A DNA stretch of 32,179 nt from Candidatus Yanofskybacteria bacterium RIFCSPHIGHO2_01_FULL_44_17 (GTDB lineage: Bacteria > Patescibacteriota > Minisyncoccia > 2-02-FULL-40-12 > IGHO2-01-FULL-4-A): positions 1 through 32,179 of the forward strand of contig MGJI01000007.1 of NCBI GenBank assembly GCA_001794195.1, in the 5' to 3' direction. A model generated the notes under the pieces. The model worked only from the letters and a program-made list of their open reading frames with translations, had not been told where the DNA came from and did no database searches. Positions within the stretch are counted from its first letter, which is position 1. Every line of letters starts with the position of its first letter. Shown one piece after another: positions 1-6,499 of this stretch. Made by a program: the position numbers and the translations under genes.

Positions 1-2
1 AG

Positions 3-1289
3 TTCGAGGATGATATCGTTGAACAGCTTGAGTGGCTGGGTCTAAAATGGGACGAATTTTATAAGCAGAGCGACCGTACTAAAATTTATTCCAAATACAT
101 TCAGAAAATCTTAGATAGCGGTAAGGTATTTTGGTGTTATCACAGCGAAGACGAGCTAGAAAAAGAACGAGAAGAACTGGCAGATGCCAAGAAGCCGCCG
201 GTGCATTGGTGTGAGCATAAAAAACAAGAAGCATTAAACACGAAGCATGAAGCAAAAAATGGAATCATAAGATTGGCAATTGATCAAAATTCAACGAGAA
301 GAATTAAATTTCAAGATATAATCCGCGGGGAGATTGAATTTGAAGAGAAGCTTCTGGGCGATATAAGTATCGCAAAAAACCTTGAAACACCGCTTTATCA
401 TTTTGCTGTAGTCATTGATGACTATGAAATGGACATTACGCACGTAATCCGTGGCGAGGACCACATCGCCAACACGGCCAAGCACATATTGATACAGGAG
501 GCGTTGGGATTTGATCAGCCGCAATATGCTCACATGCCGATGATACTTGCTCCAGACAGGTCTAAATTATCAAAGCGTCACGGTGCGACAGCTGTTGCTG
601 AATATCGTCAGCTTGGTTATCTGCCCGATGCTCTAGTGAACTATATGGCACTGCTTGGTTGGACTCCCAGAAATAGCCAGCGAGAAATAATGACCGCGAA
701 TGAGATTATCCAGCAGTTTGCTATTGAAGATATACATAAGTCGGGGGCGGTTTTTGATATTAAAAAATTGAATTGGATCAACTCACAATATATAAAAATG
801 GAGAACGATGAAGGCTTATGCAGGCTTGCCCGCCCCTTTATAGAAAAGTATTTTGGTCAGCAGGATAAAGAGCCGATGCTTAAAATTGCGCCGCTTTTGC
901 GTGAACGTCTGGAATATTTTGATCAAGTCAAAGAATTCCACTTTTTTTTCAAAGAGCCCGAGTACGATTCGAGTTTGCTTCGCTGGAAATCCAGAGGCGA
1001 TGATGAAATTCGTGAGTCTTTGCAAAAAGTTAAGAAAATAATAGAAAATTGGGACGGTGAAGACAAGTCAGTATTAAGATCGGAGCTTGATGGCTTGGGT
1101 AAGGGAACAGGAGACCCTTCGACCCGTTCGACGGGCTCAGGGCAGGATAGGGGATTAACCTATTGGCCGCTTCGCGTTGCTTTGAGTGGCGAGAAGGCGT
1201 CTCCCGACCCCGTAGAATTAGCATATATTTTGGGCAAAGAAAAAACCCTGGAGAGGGTTGATGCGGCCGTTGCTAAATTAATGAGCTAG
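3..1289 (+). CDS. gltX: Glutamyl-tRNA synthetase, 3' part (5' end outside window)
   Basis: Class I aminoacyl-tRNA synthetase that charges tRNA-Glu (or tRNA-Gln in organisms using the amidotransferase route). The reading frame is open from base 3, so the ORF-track start at 201 is an artefact and the N-terminal Rossmann half with the HIGH motif lies upstream of the window. Visible are FEDDIVEQLEWLGLKWDE, the conserved VIRGEDHIANTAKH segment, the KMSKS-type loop (DRSKLSKRHG), LLGWTPR, and the C-terminal anticodon-binding part ending with YWPLRVALSGEKASPDP. Directly before YWPLR sits an unusual segment, DPSTRSTGSGQDRG, encoded by a dispersed-repeat-like sequence (separate entry). The last 12 bases overlap the convergent hypothetical gene. 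Family assignment is firm; Glu versus Gln specificity cannot be judged. Confidence 0.95.
   Translation, partial: FEDDIVEQLEWLGLKWDEFYKQSDRTKIYSKYIQKILDSGKVFWCYHSEDELEKEREELADAKKPPVHWCEHKKQEALNTKHEAKNGIIRLAIDQNSTRRIKFQDIIRGEIEFEEKLLGDISIAKNLETPLYHFAVVIDDYEMDITHVIRGEDHIANTAKHILIQEALGFDQPQYAHMPMILAPDRSKLSKRHGATAVAEYRQLGYLPDALVNYMALLGWTPRNSQREIMTANEIIQQFAIEDIHKSGAVFDIKKLNWINSQYIKMENDEGLCRLARPFIEKYFGQQDKEPMLKIAPLLRERLEYFDQVKEFHFFFKEPEYDSSLLRWKSRGDDEIRESLQKVKKIIENWDGEDKSVLRSELDGLGKGTGDPSTRSTGSGQDRGLTYWPLRVALSGEKASPDPVELAYILGKEKTLERVDAAVAKLMS
1115..1146 (+). repeat. Short palindromic repeat inserted in frame in gltX
   Basis: The sequence reads cccttcgacccgttcgacgg followed by gctcagggcagg. It folds as nested arms ccct/aggg and cccgt/acggg. 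It encodes PSTRSTGSGQ in a stretch where GluRS proteins normally run directly into the WPLR motif. A shorter relative (ccttcaactatgctcagg on the coding strand) sits in alaS. From memory, repeats of the form ccttcgac...gctcagg are scattered in many CPR genomes; this was not searched. Confidence 0.65.
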
Positions 1290-1622
1290 AGTATGCATTC
1301 TGTTTAGTTTTTCTACTTCTTCGTGGGCGATCATTCTGGCAAACTCTTGATTTGAGATGGAGTCAGAATGTATGACGTGAATAGTGTCCTTATGCTCTGG
1401 GCGTCTGAAGTCAGATGGTCTAAGTTCCATGCCGATAACCTTGACCTTGAGCGTCTGCTCAATTTCAAATTGAAGATCAATCCAGAATGTTTCAGCTCCC
1501 GGAATTATACCATTGGTAAGATGTCCTATGTTTATTTGTGATCCGTTTTTGCGTGTTTTCATGCTATAATTCAGACCATTAACGACCAGCGGATGAAGCA
1601 AATACTTCTCTTTATCTGACAT
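1278..1622 (-). CDS. Hypothetical protein, 114 aa
   Basis: I recognise no family. The protein is soluble, with no signal peptide or membrane segment. It carries a His/Glu-rich C-terminal helix (SNQEFARMIAHEEVEKLNRM) preceded by a mixed alpha/beta region. The start is supported by a good Shine-Dalgarno (AGAGGG, 6 nt before the ATG). A possible extended -10 (TGT-TAAGAT, 1657-1662 on the minus strand) lies inside the first codons of the divergent peptidase gene. The 3' end overlaps gltX by 12 nt in convergent orientation. It is one of the few SD-led genes on the minus strand. Expression is plausible; function is unknown. Confidence 0.6.
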   Translation of the reverse strand: MSDKEKYLLHPLVVNGLNYSMKTRKNGSQINIGHLTNGIIPGAETFWIDLQFEIEQTLKVKVIGMELRPSDFRRPEHKDTIHVIHSDSISNQEFARMIAHEEVEKLNRMHTLAH

Positions 1623-1646
1623 TGTTTCCCTCTTTCAAAAAACTAA

Positions 1647-2918
1647 ATGTTATTACATCTTAACAAAAAATTTAACTTAGGTCAAGCCATACTATTTCCC
1701 TTGGTCTTAATTTTTTGTTTTTCATTTTTTGTAAACAATGCTTTTGCTCTCGATGGGACTAGCCAAAAAATCTTAGACCTGCGCAAGCAGATAGAAGAGC
1801 TTACTAAACAGGCAGAACAATACAAGGGGACGATAGCTCAAAAACAAAAACAGGCCGATACTTTAAAGAAACAGATTGATATTTTGAATGGGCAGATTAT
1901 CCAGTTGCAGCTGCGTATTAATATCACTGACCGTCAGGTTGATACCACGAAGCTTGAGATAAATAGTCTTGAGGGTGAGATTTTTGATACTTCTGAAAAA
2001 ATCAGTGAGCAAAAGCGGGCGATAGGCGAGTTGATATCGCTAGCTTATGAGCGTGACAAACTAAGTCTTTTGGCCGTCCTTTTGAAGAGTCAGCGTTTAT
2101 CTGATTTTACAGACCAGGCGCATCAAGCCGAAAGTTTAAACAATAAGCTGACCAGCTTATTGGGCGAGCTTAAAACACAAAAAGAATCTCTTGAGGGGGA
2201 TAGGCAATCGCTGGACGCTAAAAGAGTAGAGCTGGAAACGCTCAATCAAAAACAGATAAACCAAAAGAGCGTATTAAGCGGCAGTAAAACCAGTAAAGAT
2301 AATTTATTGATTCAAACCAAGGGTCAGGAGGCAAAATATCAACAACTACTCAGCGAAGTAGAAAAGAAAAAAGCGCAGTTCTTTAACGAATTGCAGCAGT
2401 TTGAGGCAGAGGCGCTTAAGTCCGGAGCGTTTATTGTTCACGTCAAAGCAGATTCAATCCCACCCAAGGGTACGAAGATTTTCCAATGGCCCTACGATGA
2501 TTATTATCTGACTCAGAGCTATGGCATGACATCTTATGCGCGTAGAGGAGCATATGGCGGCGCGCCACATAATGGCGTGGACATAGCGGCTGGCGCTGGC
2601 TCAGCTATAGGGCCGATCGGTGGCGGTGCGATATTGGCAAGTGGTTTCAACGTCGGATTCGGTAACTGGGTGGCGGTAAGGCATGACCGCAATCTGGTCA
2701 GTGTCTATGCTCATATGCGCTCGCCTTCTGGCCTTGCCAATGGTACGCCAGTGAAAGCGAATTCAATTATAGGCCATGAGGGCTCCACGGGCAACTCCAC
2801 AGGCTCTCACCTCCATCTTAGTCTATATCGCGATTTCTTCACCTACATTAATGAAAAAAATGGACAGCTTTATTTCAACTATTTTGACGGATCATTGAAC
2901 CCGATTGACTATTTATAG
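1647..2918 (+). CDS. Secreted coiled-coil M23 peptidase (EnvC/NlpD-like murein hydrolase or activator)
   Basis: Predicted exported peptidoglycan peptidase of 423 aa. An N-terminal signal peptide (about residues 1-35, ending NNAFA) is followed by about 200 residues of heptad-rich coiled coil (residues ~38-255). The C-terminal LytM/M23 domain (~285-423) has the zinc ligands intact: HNGVDIA (HxxxD), the YAHM strand and HLHLS (HxH). This layout is that of EnvC-type septal hydrolases and of Gram-positive PcsB/CwlO-like enzymes. Because the metal ligands are present, a catalytic rather than purely regulatory role is likely. No SD precedes the ATG. An extended -10 (TGC-TATAAT, 1562-1570) lies about 77 nt upstream inside the divergent gene. 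It probably acts in cell separation together with MreB and MurA encoded elsewhere in the window. Confidence 0.85.
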   Translation: MLLHLNKKFNLGQAILFPLVLIFCFSFFVNNAFALDGTSQKILDLRKQIEELTKQAEQYKGTIAQKQKQADTLKKQIDILNGQIIQLQLRINITDRQVDTTKLEINSLEGEIFDTSEKISEQKRAIGELISLAYERDKLSLLAVLLKSQRLSDFTDQAHQAESLNNKLTSLLGELKTQKESLEGDRQSLDAKRVELETLNQKQINQKSVLSGSKTSKDNLLIQTKGQEAKYQQLLSEVEKKKAQFFNELQQFEAEALKSGAFIVHVKADSIPPKGTKIFQWPYDDYYLTQSYGMTSYARRGAYGGAPHNGVDIAAGAGSAIGPIGGGAILASGFNVGFGNWVAVRHDRNLVSVYAHMRSPSGLANGTPVKANSIIGHEGSTGNSTGSHLHLSLYRDFFTYINEKNGQLYFNYFDGSLNPIDYL

Positions 2919-2933
2919 TGGCGTGTTTATAAT
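2905..2933 (+). promoter_or_regulatory. Sigma70-type promoter, TTGACT-17-TATAAT
   Basis: A -35 TTGACT (2905-2910) overlaps the last codons of the M23 gene. It is separated by 17 bp from a perfect -10 TATAAT (2928-2933). It drives the two small SD-led genes that follow. Confidence 0.8.
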
Positions 2934-2986
2934 TTAAAACAGCTCATTAAGTTTAAGCACAAGAAATTGTAAAAGGAGTTTCGGCG

Positions 2987-3067
2987 ATGGATTATTGGTT
3001 GGCCCTGGTGTTTATCTCTGGTCTTTTATACTATCTTATAAAGAGAGACGAGAATGATGATCAATAA
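2987..3067 (+). CDS. 26-aa single-pass membrane microprotein
   Basis: This gene is too short for the ORF track. ATG at 2987 is preceded by AAGGAG with 8-nt spacing, and it lies about 45 nt downstream of a consensus promoter. The translation begins MDYWLALVFISGLLYYLIKR and ends in an acidic tail (DENDDQ). It is therefore one membrane helix with a short charged cytoplasmic end. The stop codon overlaps the SD (AAGGAGG) of the next gene, consistent with a two-gene operon. The initiation signals are much stronger than those of the conserved genes here, which makes translation likely. Function unknown. Confidence 0.65.
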   Translation: MDYWLALVFISGLLYYLIKRDENDDQ

Positions 3068-3083
3068 GGAGGAGTGAATATCC

Positions 3084-3392
3084 ATGGCTGCCATCGTGAA
3101 ATTAGTCGAAAATCTCACCAGAGAATTTGATGCCGGTGACGAGCGTCTTCTGGCTTCTTACGAAGAATCGCTCGCAATTGTGCCCCTCGAACACAGAAGA
3201 GCATTTCAAATGTTTTTTCTAAGTTTCAGAATGAGCGATGACTTTGAGCGGCGGCTTGAGAGAAGTCCCGAGCTGCAATTGGCAATAAAAAGGGTTTGCG
3301 GAACATTATTGCAGAACGTCTCATCAATGATTCCAGCATTAAGCGAATTGGTCGACGATGGCCATAAAAAGTCGACAAATGTCGTGAATTAG
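3084..3392 (+). CDS. Hypothetical small soluble protein, 102 aa
   Basis: Second gene of a short operon with the 26-aa microprotein. It starts at ATG 3084 behind AAGGAGG (11-nt spacing). It is predicted largely helical and acidic (NLTREFDAGDERLLASYEES), with no membrane segment and no recognised family. An intrinsic terminator begins at the stop codon. The cassette is self-contained: promoter 2905, two ORFs, terminator 3420. The -68 aa antisense ORF in the track is a shadow. Confidence 0.65.
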   Translation: MAAIVKLVENLTREFDAGDERLLASYEESLAIVPLEHRRAFQMFFLSFRMSDDFERRLERSPELQLAIKRVCGTLLQNVSSMIPALSELVDDGHKKSTNVVN

Positions 3393-3420
3393 CCGGCGCA
3401 TATGCCGGTTTTGTTTTTTT
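3392..3420 (+). terminator. Intrinsic terminator
   Basis: Stem CCGGC/GCCGG around a gcatat loop, followed by TTTTGTTTTTTT. It starts at the stop codon of the 102-aa gene. Confidence 0.85.
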
Positions 3421-3452
3421 AAAACTGAGCACTATGGCTGAGCAGGTTTTTT

Positions 3453-3461
3453 TGTTAAAAT
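3453..3461 (+). promoter_or_regulatory. Extended -10 element placing ndh on a leaderless mRNA
   Basis: TGT-TAAAAT ends 6 nt before the ndh ATG at 3468, so the start codon would be at or next to the transcript 5' end. No convincing -35 is seen and no Shine-Dalgarno is present. Confidence 0.45.
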
Positions 3462-3467
3462 TAAAGC

Positions 3468-4790
3468 ATGATTAAAATACTAATCCTTGGCGGCGGCTTT
3501 GGGGGAGTGAGGGCGGCCTTGGATTTGGAGAAAAAACTGGGTGGCAAAAAAGATATAAAAATTAGTCTACTAGACAAGAGCGACTGCCAAATTTTTACCC
3601 CAGCGCTCTATGAGGTGGCTTCTATTTATGGTGCTGATCATCAGCACCCGTTCCATACCGAGCTTCGCAGTGTTAGCAGCATTCCGTATAGTGAAATTTT
3701 TCGCGGCAAAAAGATTGAATTAATACAGGCAGAAGTGAAAAATATTAACCTTGAGGCCAAGCATGCCCCGTTAGAGACAAGCGTAGAACATCGGCTGCTT
3801 GAGACTGATCAGAAGTCTCTAACGGGGCATGCCGTTACCGGTAATGGCTCGACAATAGACTTTGATTATCTTGTCCTGGCTCTTGGCTCTGCTGCCTCAA
3901 CCCTTGGTGTCACCGGTGCCGAGGAATATGCTTTTAAATTTAAAAATATAGACGATGGCCTTATGGTTGCTGATAAACTCGAGGAGCTTTATGCCGGTGC
4001 CGGCCAAAAGGATAGCCCTCTTCCTATTAAAATATTAATCGGCGGCGCCGGTTTTAATGGAGTGGAGCTGGCTGCGGAGCTCTCCAATTGCACAGTGCAT
4101 ATTGCTCACAAACATGCGATAACAAATAAAAACTGTACTGCCATTACGTTAATAGAGGCCGGGCCGGTAATATTGCCGATGGTTTCTGAAAAAGAGAGGA
4201 CCCTTATTACCGAGCGCTTGCATCAACTCGGTATAAATATAATGACAGGTTCGCCCGTTAAGGAGGTCGGACCGAGTTATATTAAATTAAAAGATGATCA
4301 TATTTTAAAAGGGGATTTGATCGTTTGGTCCGGCGGTCTTAAGTCCTTGGATATCTTTAAATCAACTCCTGGTCTTGACCTTGATGAACGCGGACGTATT
4401 ATTTCCAATGATTTTTTACAAGCCAGAAATCATGCCAACGTTTTCGGAGTAGGGGACAATTTAATTTTTATTGATCCGATTACAAATAATCCGATTCCGC
4501 AGATGGCTTTTGTTGCTATAGAACAGGGGATGGTAGCTGCTAAAAATATTAGGCAATTAATCCTTGGCGGTAAGTTAAAAAAATATAAACCAGGCCGCAA
4601 CAGTGTGTGGATTGCTCCTGTAGGTGGTAAATACGCCGTGGCTCACATTGGGAAGCTTAATTTTTCAGGATTTTTTGGCTACCTCGTAAGAAAGCTGGTC
4701 GATCTTAGATATTTTTTATCAGTTTTGCCGTTTTTTAAGGCTATCTGGTTTTTTTGGAGAGGAGAGAGGGCTTTTGCCAGGAATGATTAA
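3468..4790 (+). CDS. ndh: Type II NADH dehydrogenase (NDH-2) family FAD/NAD(P)-dependent oxidoreductase
   Basis: Predicted single-subunit, non-proton-pumping NADH:quinone oxidoreductase of 440 aa at the inner face of the membrane. The N-terminal FAD site is GGGFGGVRAALDLE. The NAD-binding GxGxxG is GGAGFNGVELAAEL (~residue 190). The family segments DYLVLALGS, NVFGVGDN and PQMAFVAIEQG are present. The C-terminal ~50 residues are aromatic and amphipathic (FFGYLVRKLVDLRYFLSVLPFF), typical of the NDH-2 membrane anchor. Residues ~99-122 are encoded by a 72-bp palindrome that looks like an in-frame insertion before the DFDYLVLALGS strand. No other respiratory gene is visible, so its electron acceptor is unclear. 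NDH-2 versus a related disulphide-type oxidoreductase cannot be settled here. Confidence 0.85.
   Translation: MIKILILGGGFGGVRAALDLEKKLGGKKDIKISLLDKSDCQIFTPALYEVASIYGADHQHPFHTELRSVSSIPYSEIFRGKKIELIQAEVKNINLEAKHAPLETSVEHRLLETDQKSLTGHAVTGNGSTIDFDYLVLALGSAASTLGVTGAEEYAFKFKNIDDGLMVADKLEELYAGAGQKDSPLPIKILIGGAGFNGVELAAELSNCTVHIAHKHAITNKNCTAITLIEAGPVILPMVSEKERTLITERLHQLGINIMTGSPVKEVGPSYIKLKDDHILKGDLIVWSGGLKSLDIFKSTPGLDLDERGRIISNDFLQARNHANVFGVGDNLIFIDPITNNPIPQMAFVAIEQGMVAAKNIRQLILGGKLKKYKPGRNSVWIAPVGGKYAVAHIGKLNFSGFFGYLVRKLVDLRYFLSVLPFFKAIWFFWRGERAFARND
3761..3832. repeat. 72-bp palindromic element inside ndh with perfect 18-bp inverted ends
   Basis: The left arm gcatgccccgttagagac (3761-3778) is the exact reverse complement of the right arm (3815-3832), around a 36-nt centre. 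The length of 72 bp is exactly 24 codons and leaves the frame intact. The encoded segment (HAPLETSVEHRLLETDQKSL...) separates LEAK from TGNGSTIDFDYLV, which in NDH-2 proteins are normally nearly adjacent. The core cccgttaga recurs in the infA-rpmJ palindrome. Confidence 0.85.
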
Positions 4791-4806
4791 GGTTGTGGAT
4801 AACTTT

Positions 4807-4838
4807 TTGACTAGTCTTGATCAATGTGGTGTTATAAT
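4807..4838 (+). promoter_or_regulatory. Promoter with extended -10 (TGT-TATAAT)
   Basis: A perfect TATAAT (4833-4838) is preceded by TGT, with TTGACT 20 bp upstream (4807-4812). The long spacer is compensated by the extended -10. It reads into the small exported protein gene. Confidence 0.65.
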
Positions 4839-4866
4839 AAATAGGCAGGGAAGGGAGGTGTGTAAA

Positions 4867-5256
4867 ATTAAAAAAAATATTTTAGTAATAATTCCGGTAT
4901 TGTTAATTTTAAATATCGTTGTTCCTGGCGGAGCGTTAGCATACGCAGATGATTCACCTGCAGTAAGGCCAATGCCATCCTTAATCAACCCCCTAGAGTA
5001 TCTAAATGAAAATTTGTTGTCCAAGCTGCCGGGGATCAAGAGCGAAGGCTCTGGAGCACTGCCATCGGGTCTCGGAGGCCTTCTTTCAGAGGGTGGTGGC
5101 TTGGGAGGAATAAAGTTATTAAATACATCTAGTTTGTCGACTAATGATATTCCAGGAGCTCTTAAATCAATAGCTGTTTTAGCAATCAACCTATTCCTTA
5201 TCGTAATACAAACTGTAGCCGGCGTACTCAAGGCACTATTGCCGTTCTTGCAGTGA
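4867..5256 (+). CDS. Small exported protein with C-terminal membrane segment; ATT start proposed
   Basis: The track start at 4774 lies inside ndh and upstream of this gene's own promoter, so it is wrong. Downstream of the promoter there is AAGGGAGG (4851-4858), and the best-spaced in-frame start (8 nt) is ATT at 4867. This gives (M)KKNILVIIPVLLILNIV, a textbook signal peptide cleaved near ALAYA. GTG at 4858 is the alternative but overlaps the SD itself. The mature part is Pro/Gly/Ser-rich (EGSGALPSGLGGLLSEGGG). It ends with a hydrophobic helix (AVLAINLFLIVIQTVAGVL) that may anchor it. No family recognised. Two hairpins follow the stop. Confidence 0.6.
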   Translation: MKKNILVIIPVLLILNIVVPGGALAYADDSPAVRPMPSLINPLEYLNENLLSKLPGIKSEGSGALPSGLGGLLSEGGGLGGIKLLNTSSLSTNDIPGALKSIAVLAINLFLIVIQTVAGVLKALLPFLQ

Positions 5257-5273
5257 TATTAGACACTAGTTAG

Positions 5274-5297
5274 GTCGCACAACCTACATTGTGCGAC
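5274..5297. repeat. Hairpin after the exported-protein gene
   Basis: Perfect 9-bp arms gtcgcacaa/ttgtgcgac with a 6-nt loop. No U-tract follows. It lies 2 nt from the larger palindrome and may be part of one composite element. Confidence 0.6.
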
Positions 5298-5298
5298 T

Positions 5299-5351
5299 CA
5301 TCATAAATATAAAACCGCTATCTCTCCCCTGGCGGTTTTATATTTATGATG
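5299..5351. repeat. 53-bp palindrome, possible bidirectional terminator
   Basis: Perfect 20-bp arms (catcataaatataaaaccgc and its complement) flank a 13-nt pyrimidine-rich loop. The inner aaaaccgc...gcggtttt part would work as a terminator in both directions. The right arm ends exactly at the putative -10 (TAAAAT) of the downstream nuclease gene. Confidence 0.75.
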
Positions 5352-5357
5352 TAAAAT
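5352..5357 (+). promoter_or_regulatory. Putative -10 (TAAAAT) 7 nt before the nuclease start
   Basis: TAAAAT ends 7 nt before ATG 5365, predicting a leaderless mRNA. There is no clear -35 because the palindrome occupies that region. Confidence 0.35.
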
Positions 5358-5364
5358 TAATTCA

Positions 5365-6123
5365 ATGTATTATTCTAACGCAGAAAGTTTTAAAAAGGCT
5401 ACTGGATACGAAATCGATGGCGTTTGGTATCCTCGAGTTACCTCCATTGTTTCCATTAAGGCCAAGCCGGCGCTTTATCATTTTTACGCTGGCCAAGCGA
5501 GTTTTGCTGCCGGTGAAGCCGTCAAGGCTAAGTCTGCTGAAGAGGGTACGCTATTGCATGAGACCGTTGAGGCGATACTAAAAGGCGAAGACTCCCCTAT
5601 TCCAGACTCTGTGGCACCCGCGGTCAGCGCATTTTTAGATTTCAAAAAACAAAACGAAATTATTCCGCAGCAAATCGAGGCCCGCATAATAAGCAAGAAA
5701 CATCACTACGCTGGAACCTTGGACTGTCTTGCCGAATTGAACGGTCAGCTGGGCGTACTAGATATTAAGACTTCCTATGCGATTTATCGCGACTATGGCA
5801 TACAGACGGCAGCTTATGTTGAGGCTCTGAGTGAGGCCCCTTCAATGCCTTCCTTAAAACGATGGATATTGAGGCTGGATCAGGCGAGGCATTGCATCAA
5901 GGGCTGCGGATCCAAGATGCGTGAGAAGGGCGGCAACATCAAAATACGCCCAGCCAAGGGTGTGGCGGCAGCCAGGTGCCCGCATGTTTGGGGCGACCTA
6001 CTCGGCGAAGTCGAACTTAAAGAATTACCGGGCCAAGAGCAAGACATCAAAGCCTTTCTGGCCTCTAAGGCTCTCTGGGAGTGGGAGAATGATTATTGGC
6101 TTAGACAGATTTTTAGGAAATGA
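5365..6123 (+). CDS. PD-(D/E)XK (RecB/Cas4-like) nuclease-fold protein with zinc-finger-like insert
   Basis: 252 aa. The nuclease core is visible as a GTLDCLAELNGQLGVLDIKT segment carrying the D and DxK catalytic residues. A helix follows with the IQTAAYVEAL signature typical of RecB-family nucleases, and an upstream LLHETVEAIL helix supplies the first motif. Between the last core strand (RWILRLD) and the C-terminus is a cysteine/histidine module: HCIKGCG, a basic linker, then RCPHVWG. It looks like a small metal-binding DNA-contact element. The C-terminus ends KALWEWENDYWLRQIF. It is not linked to CRISPR genes, so a repair or processing role is more likely than Cas4. No SD; probably leaderless. 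Confidence 0.75.
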   Translation: MYYSNAESFKKATGYEIDGVWYPRVTSIVSIKAKPALYHFYAGQASFAAGEAVKAKSAEEGTLLHETVEAILKGEDSPIPDSVAPAVSAFLDFKKQNEIIPQQIEARIISKKHHYAGTLDCLAELNGQLGVLDIKTSYAIYRDYGIQTAAYVEALSEAPSMPSLKRWILRLDQARHCIKGCGSKMREKGGNIKIRPAKGVAAARCPHVWGDLLGEVELKELPGQEQDIKAFLASKALWEWENDYWLRQIFRK

Positions 6124-6135
6124 CTTGTTGTTATT

Positions 6136-6495
6136 CTACTTCTGGCAGTTTCCCGCAAGGGTGTAGCCGGCCGAGATAGCAGCGGCTTCGGTGGCGAAGG
6201 TGATTTTGTTTTTTTCTGAAATCTTGGAACCGCTGGCGCACCATAAAAAGTGATAGACTTTAGAAGTACTGTTTTTGGAAGCGATGACCTGACTATTTTG
6301 TGTTTGCGTTTCAGAGTGGCCTTCGCTCAGATTGTCCGTGCTAGCTGTTTGCGGTTGGGTTATCGTGATTGGTGTTTTTTGTTGCTTGATTGCTGATATT
6401 TTACCCAGATTAAAAGCTGTAACCGAAATTAGTATTATGGCCAAGGCCAAGACTACATCTGCTTGATAAGTTTTAAGGAATTTGATAAGATTCAT
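6136..6495 (-). CDS. Membrane-anchored protein with Ada-type zinc-binding domain
   Basis: 119 aa. One N-terminal membrane helix (DVVLALAIILISVTAFNLG) is followed by a Thr/Ser/Gln-rich linker. The C-terminal domain has the pattern ASKNSTSKVYHFLWCASG...KNKITFATEAAAISAGYTLAGNC. This spacing (YH..WC ... GY..A.NC) matches the metal-binding fold related to the N-terminal Ada domain, seen as an appended module in many bacterial nucleases and surface proteins. The domain would lie outside the membrane if the anchor is N-in. The start codon is only 4 nt from the divergent rpmA start, and no SD is present, so the two genes share a very tight divergent region. Confidence 0.7.
   Translation of the reverse strand: MNLIKFLKTYQADVVLALAIILISVTAFNLGKISAIKQQKTPITITQPQTASTDNLSEGHSETQTQNSQVIASKNSTSKVYHFLWCASGSKISEKNKITFATEAAAISAGYTLAGNCQK
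6463..6491 (+). promoter_or_regulatory. rpmA promoter, TTGATA-17-TAAGAT, leaderless
   Basis: -35 TTGATA (6463-6468), 17-bp spacer, TGa-extended -10 TAAGAT (6486-6491). The rpmA ATG is 8 nt after the -10, so the mRNA would start at the start codon. Confidence 0.7.
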
Positions 6496-6499
6496 ATTT

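Noticed and set aside
201-1289. ORF-track Met start for gltX at 201
   Set aside because: The frame is open and GluRS-like upstream to base 3; the gene is truncated by the window edge.
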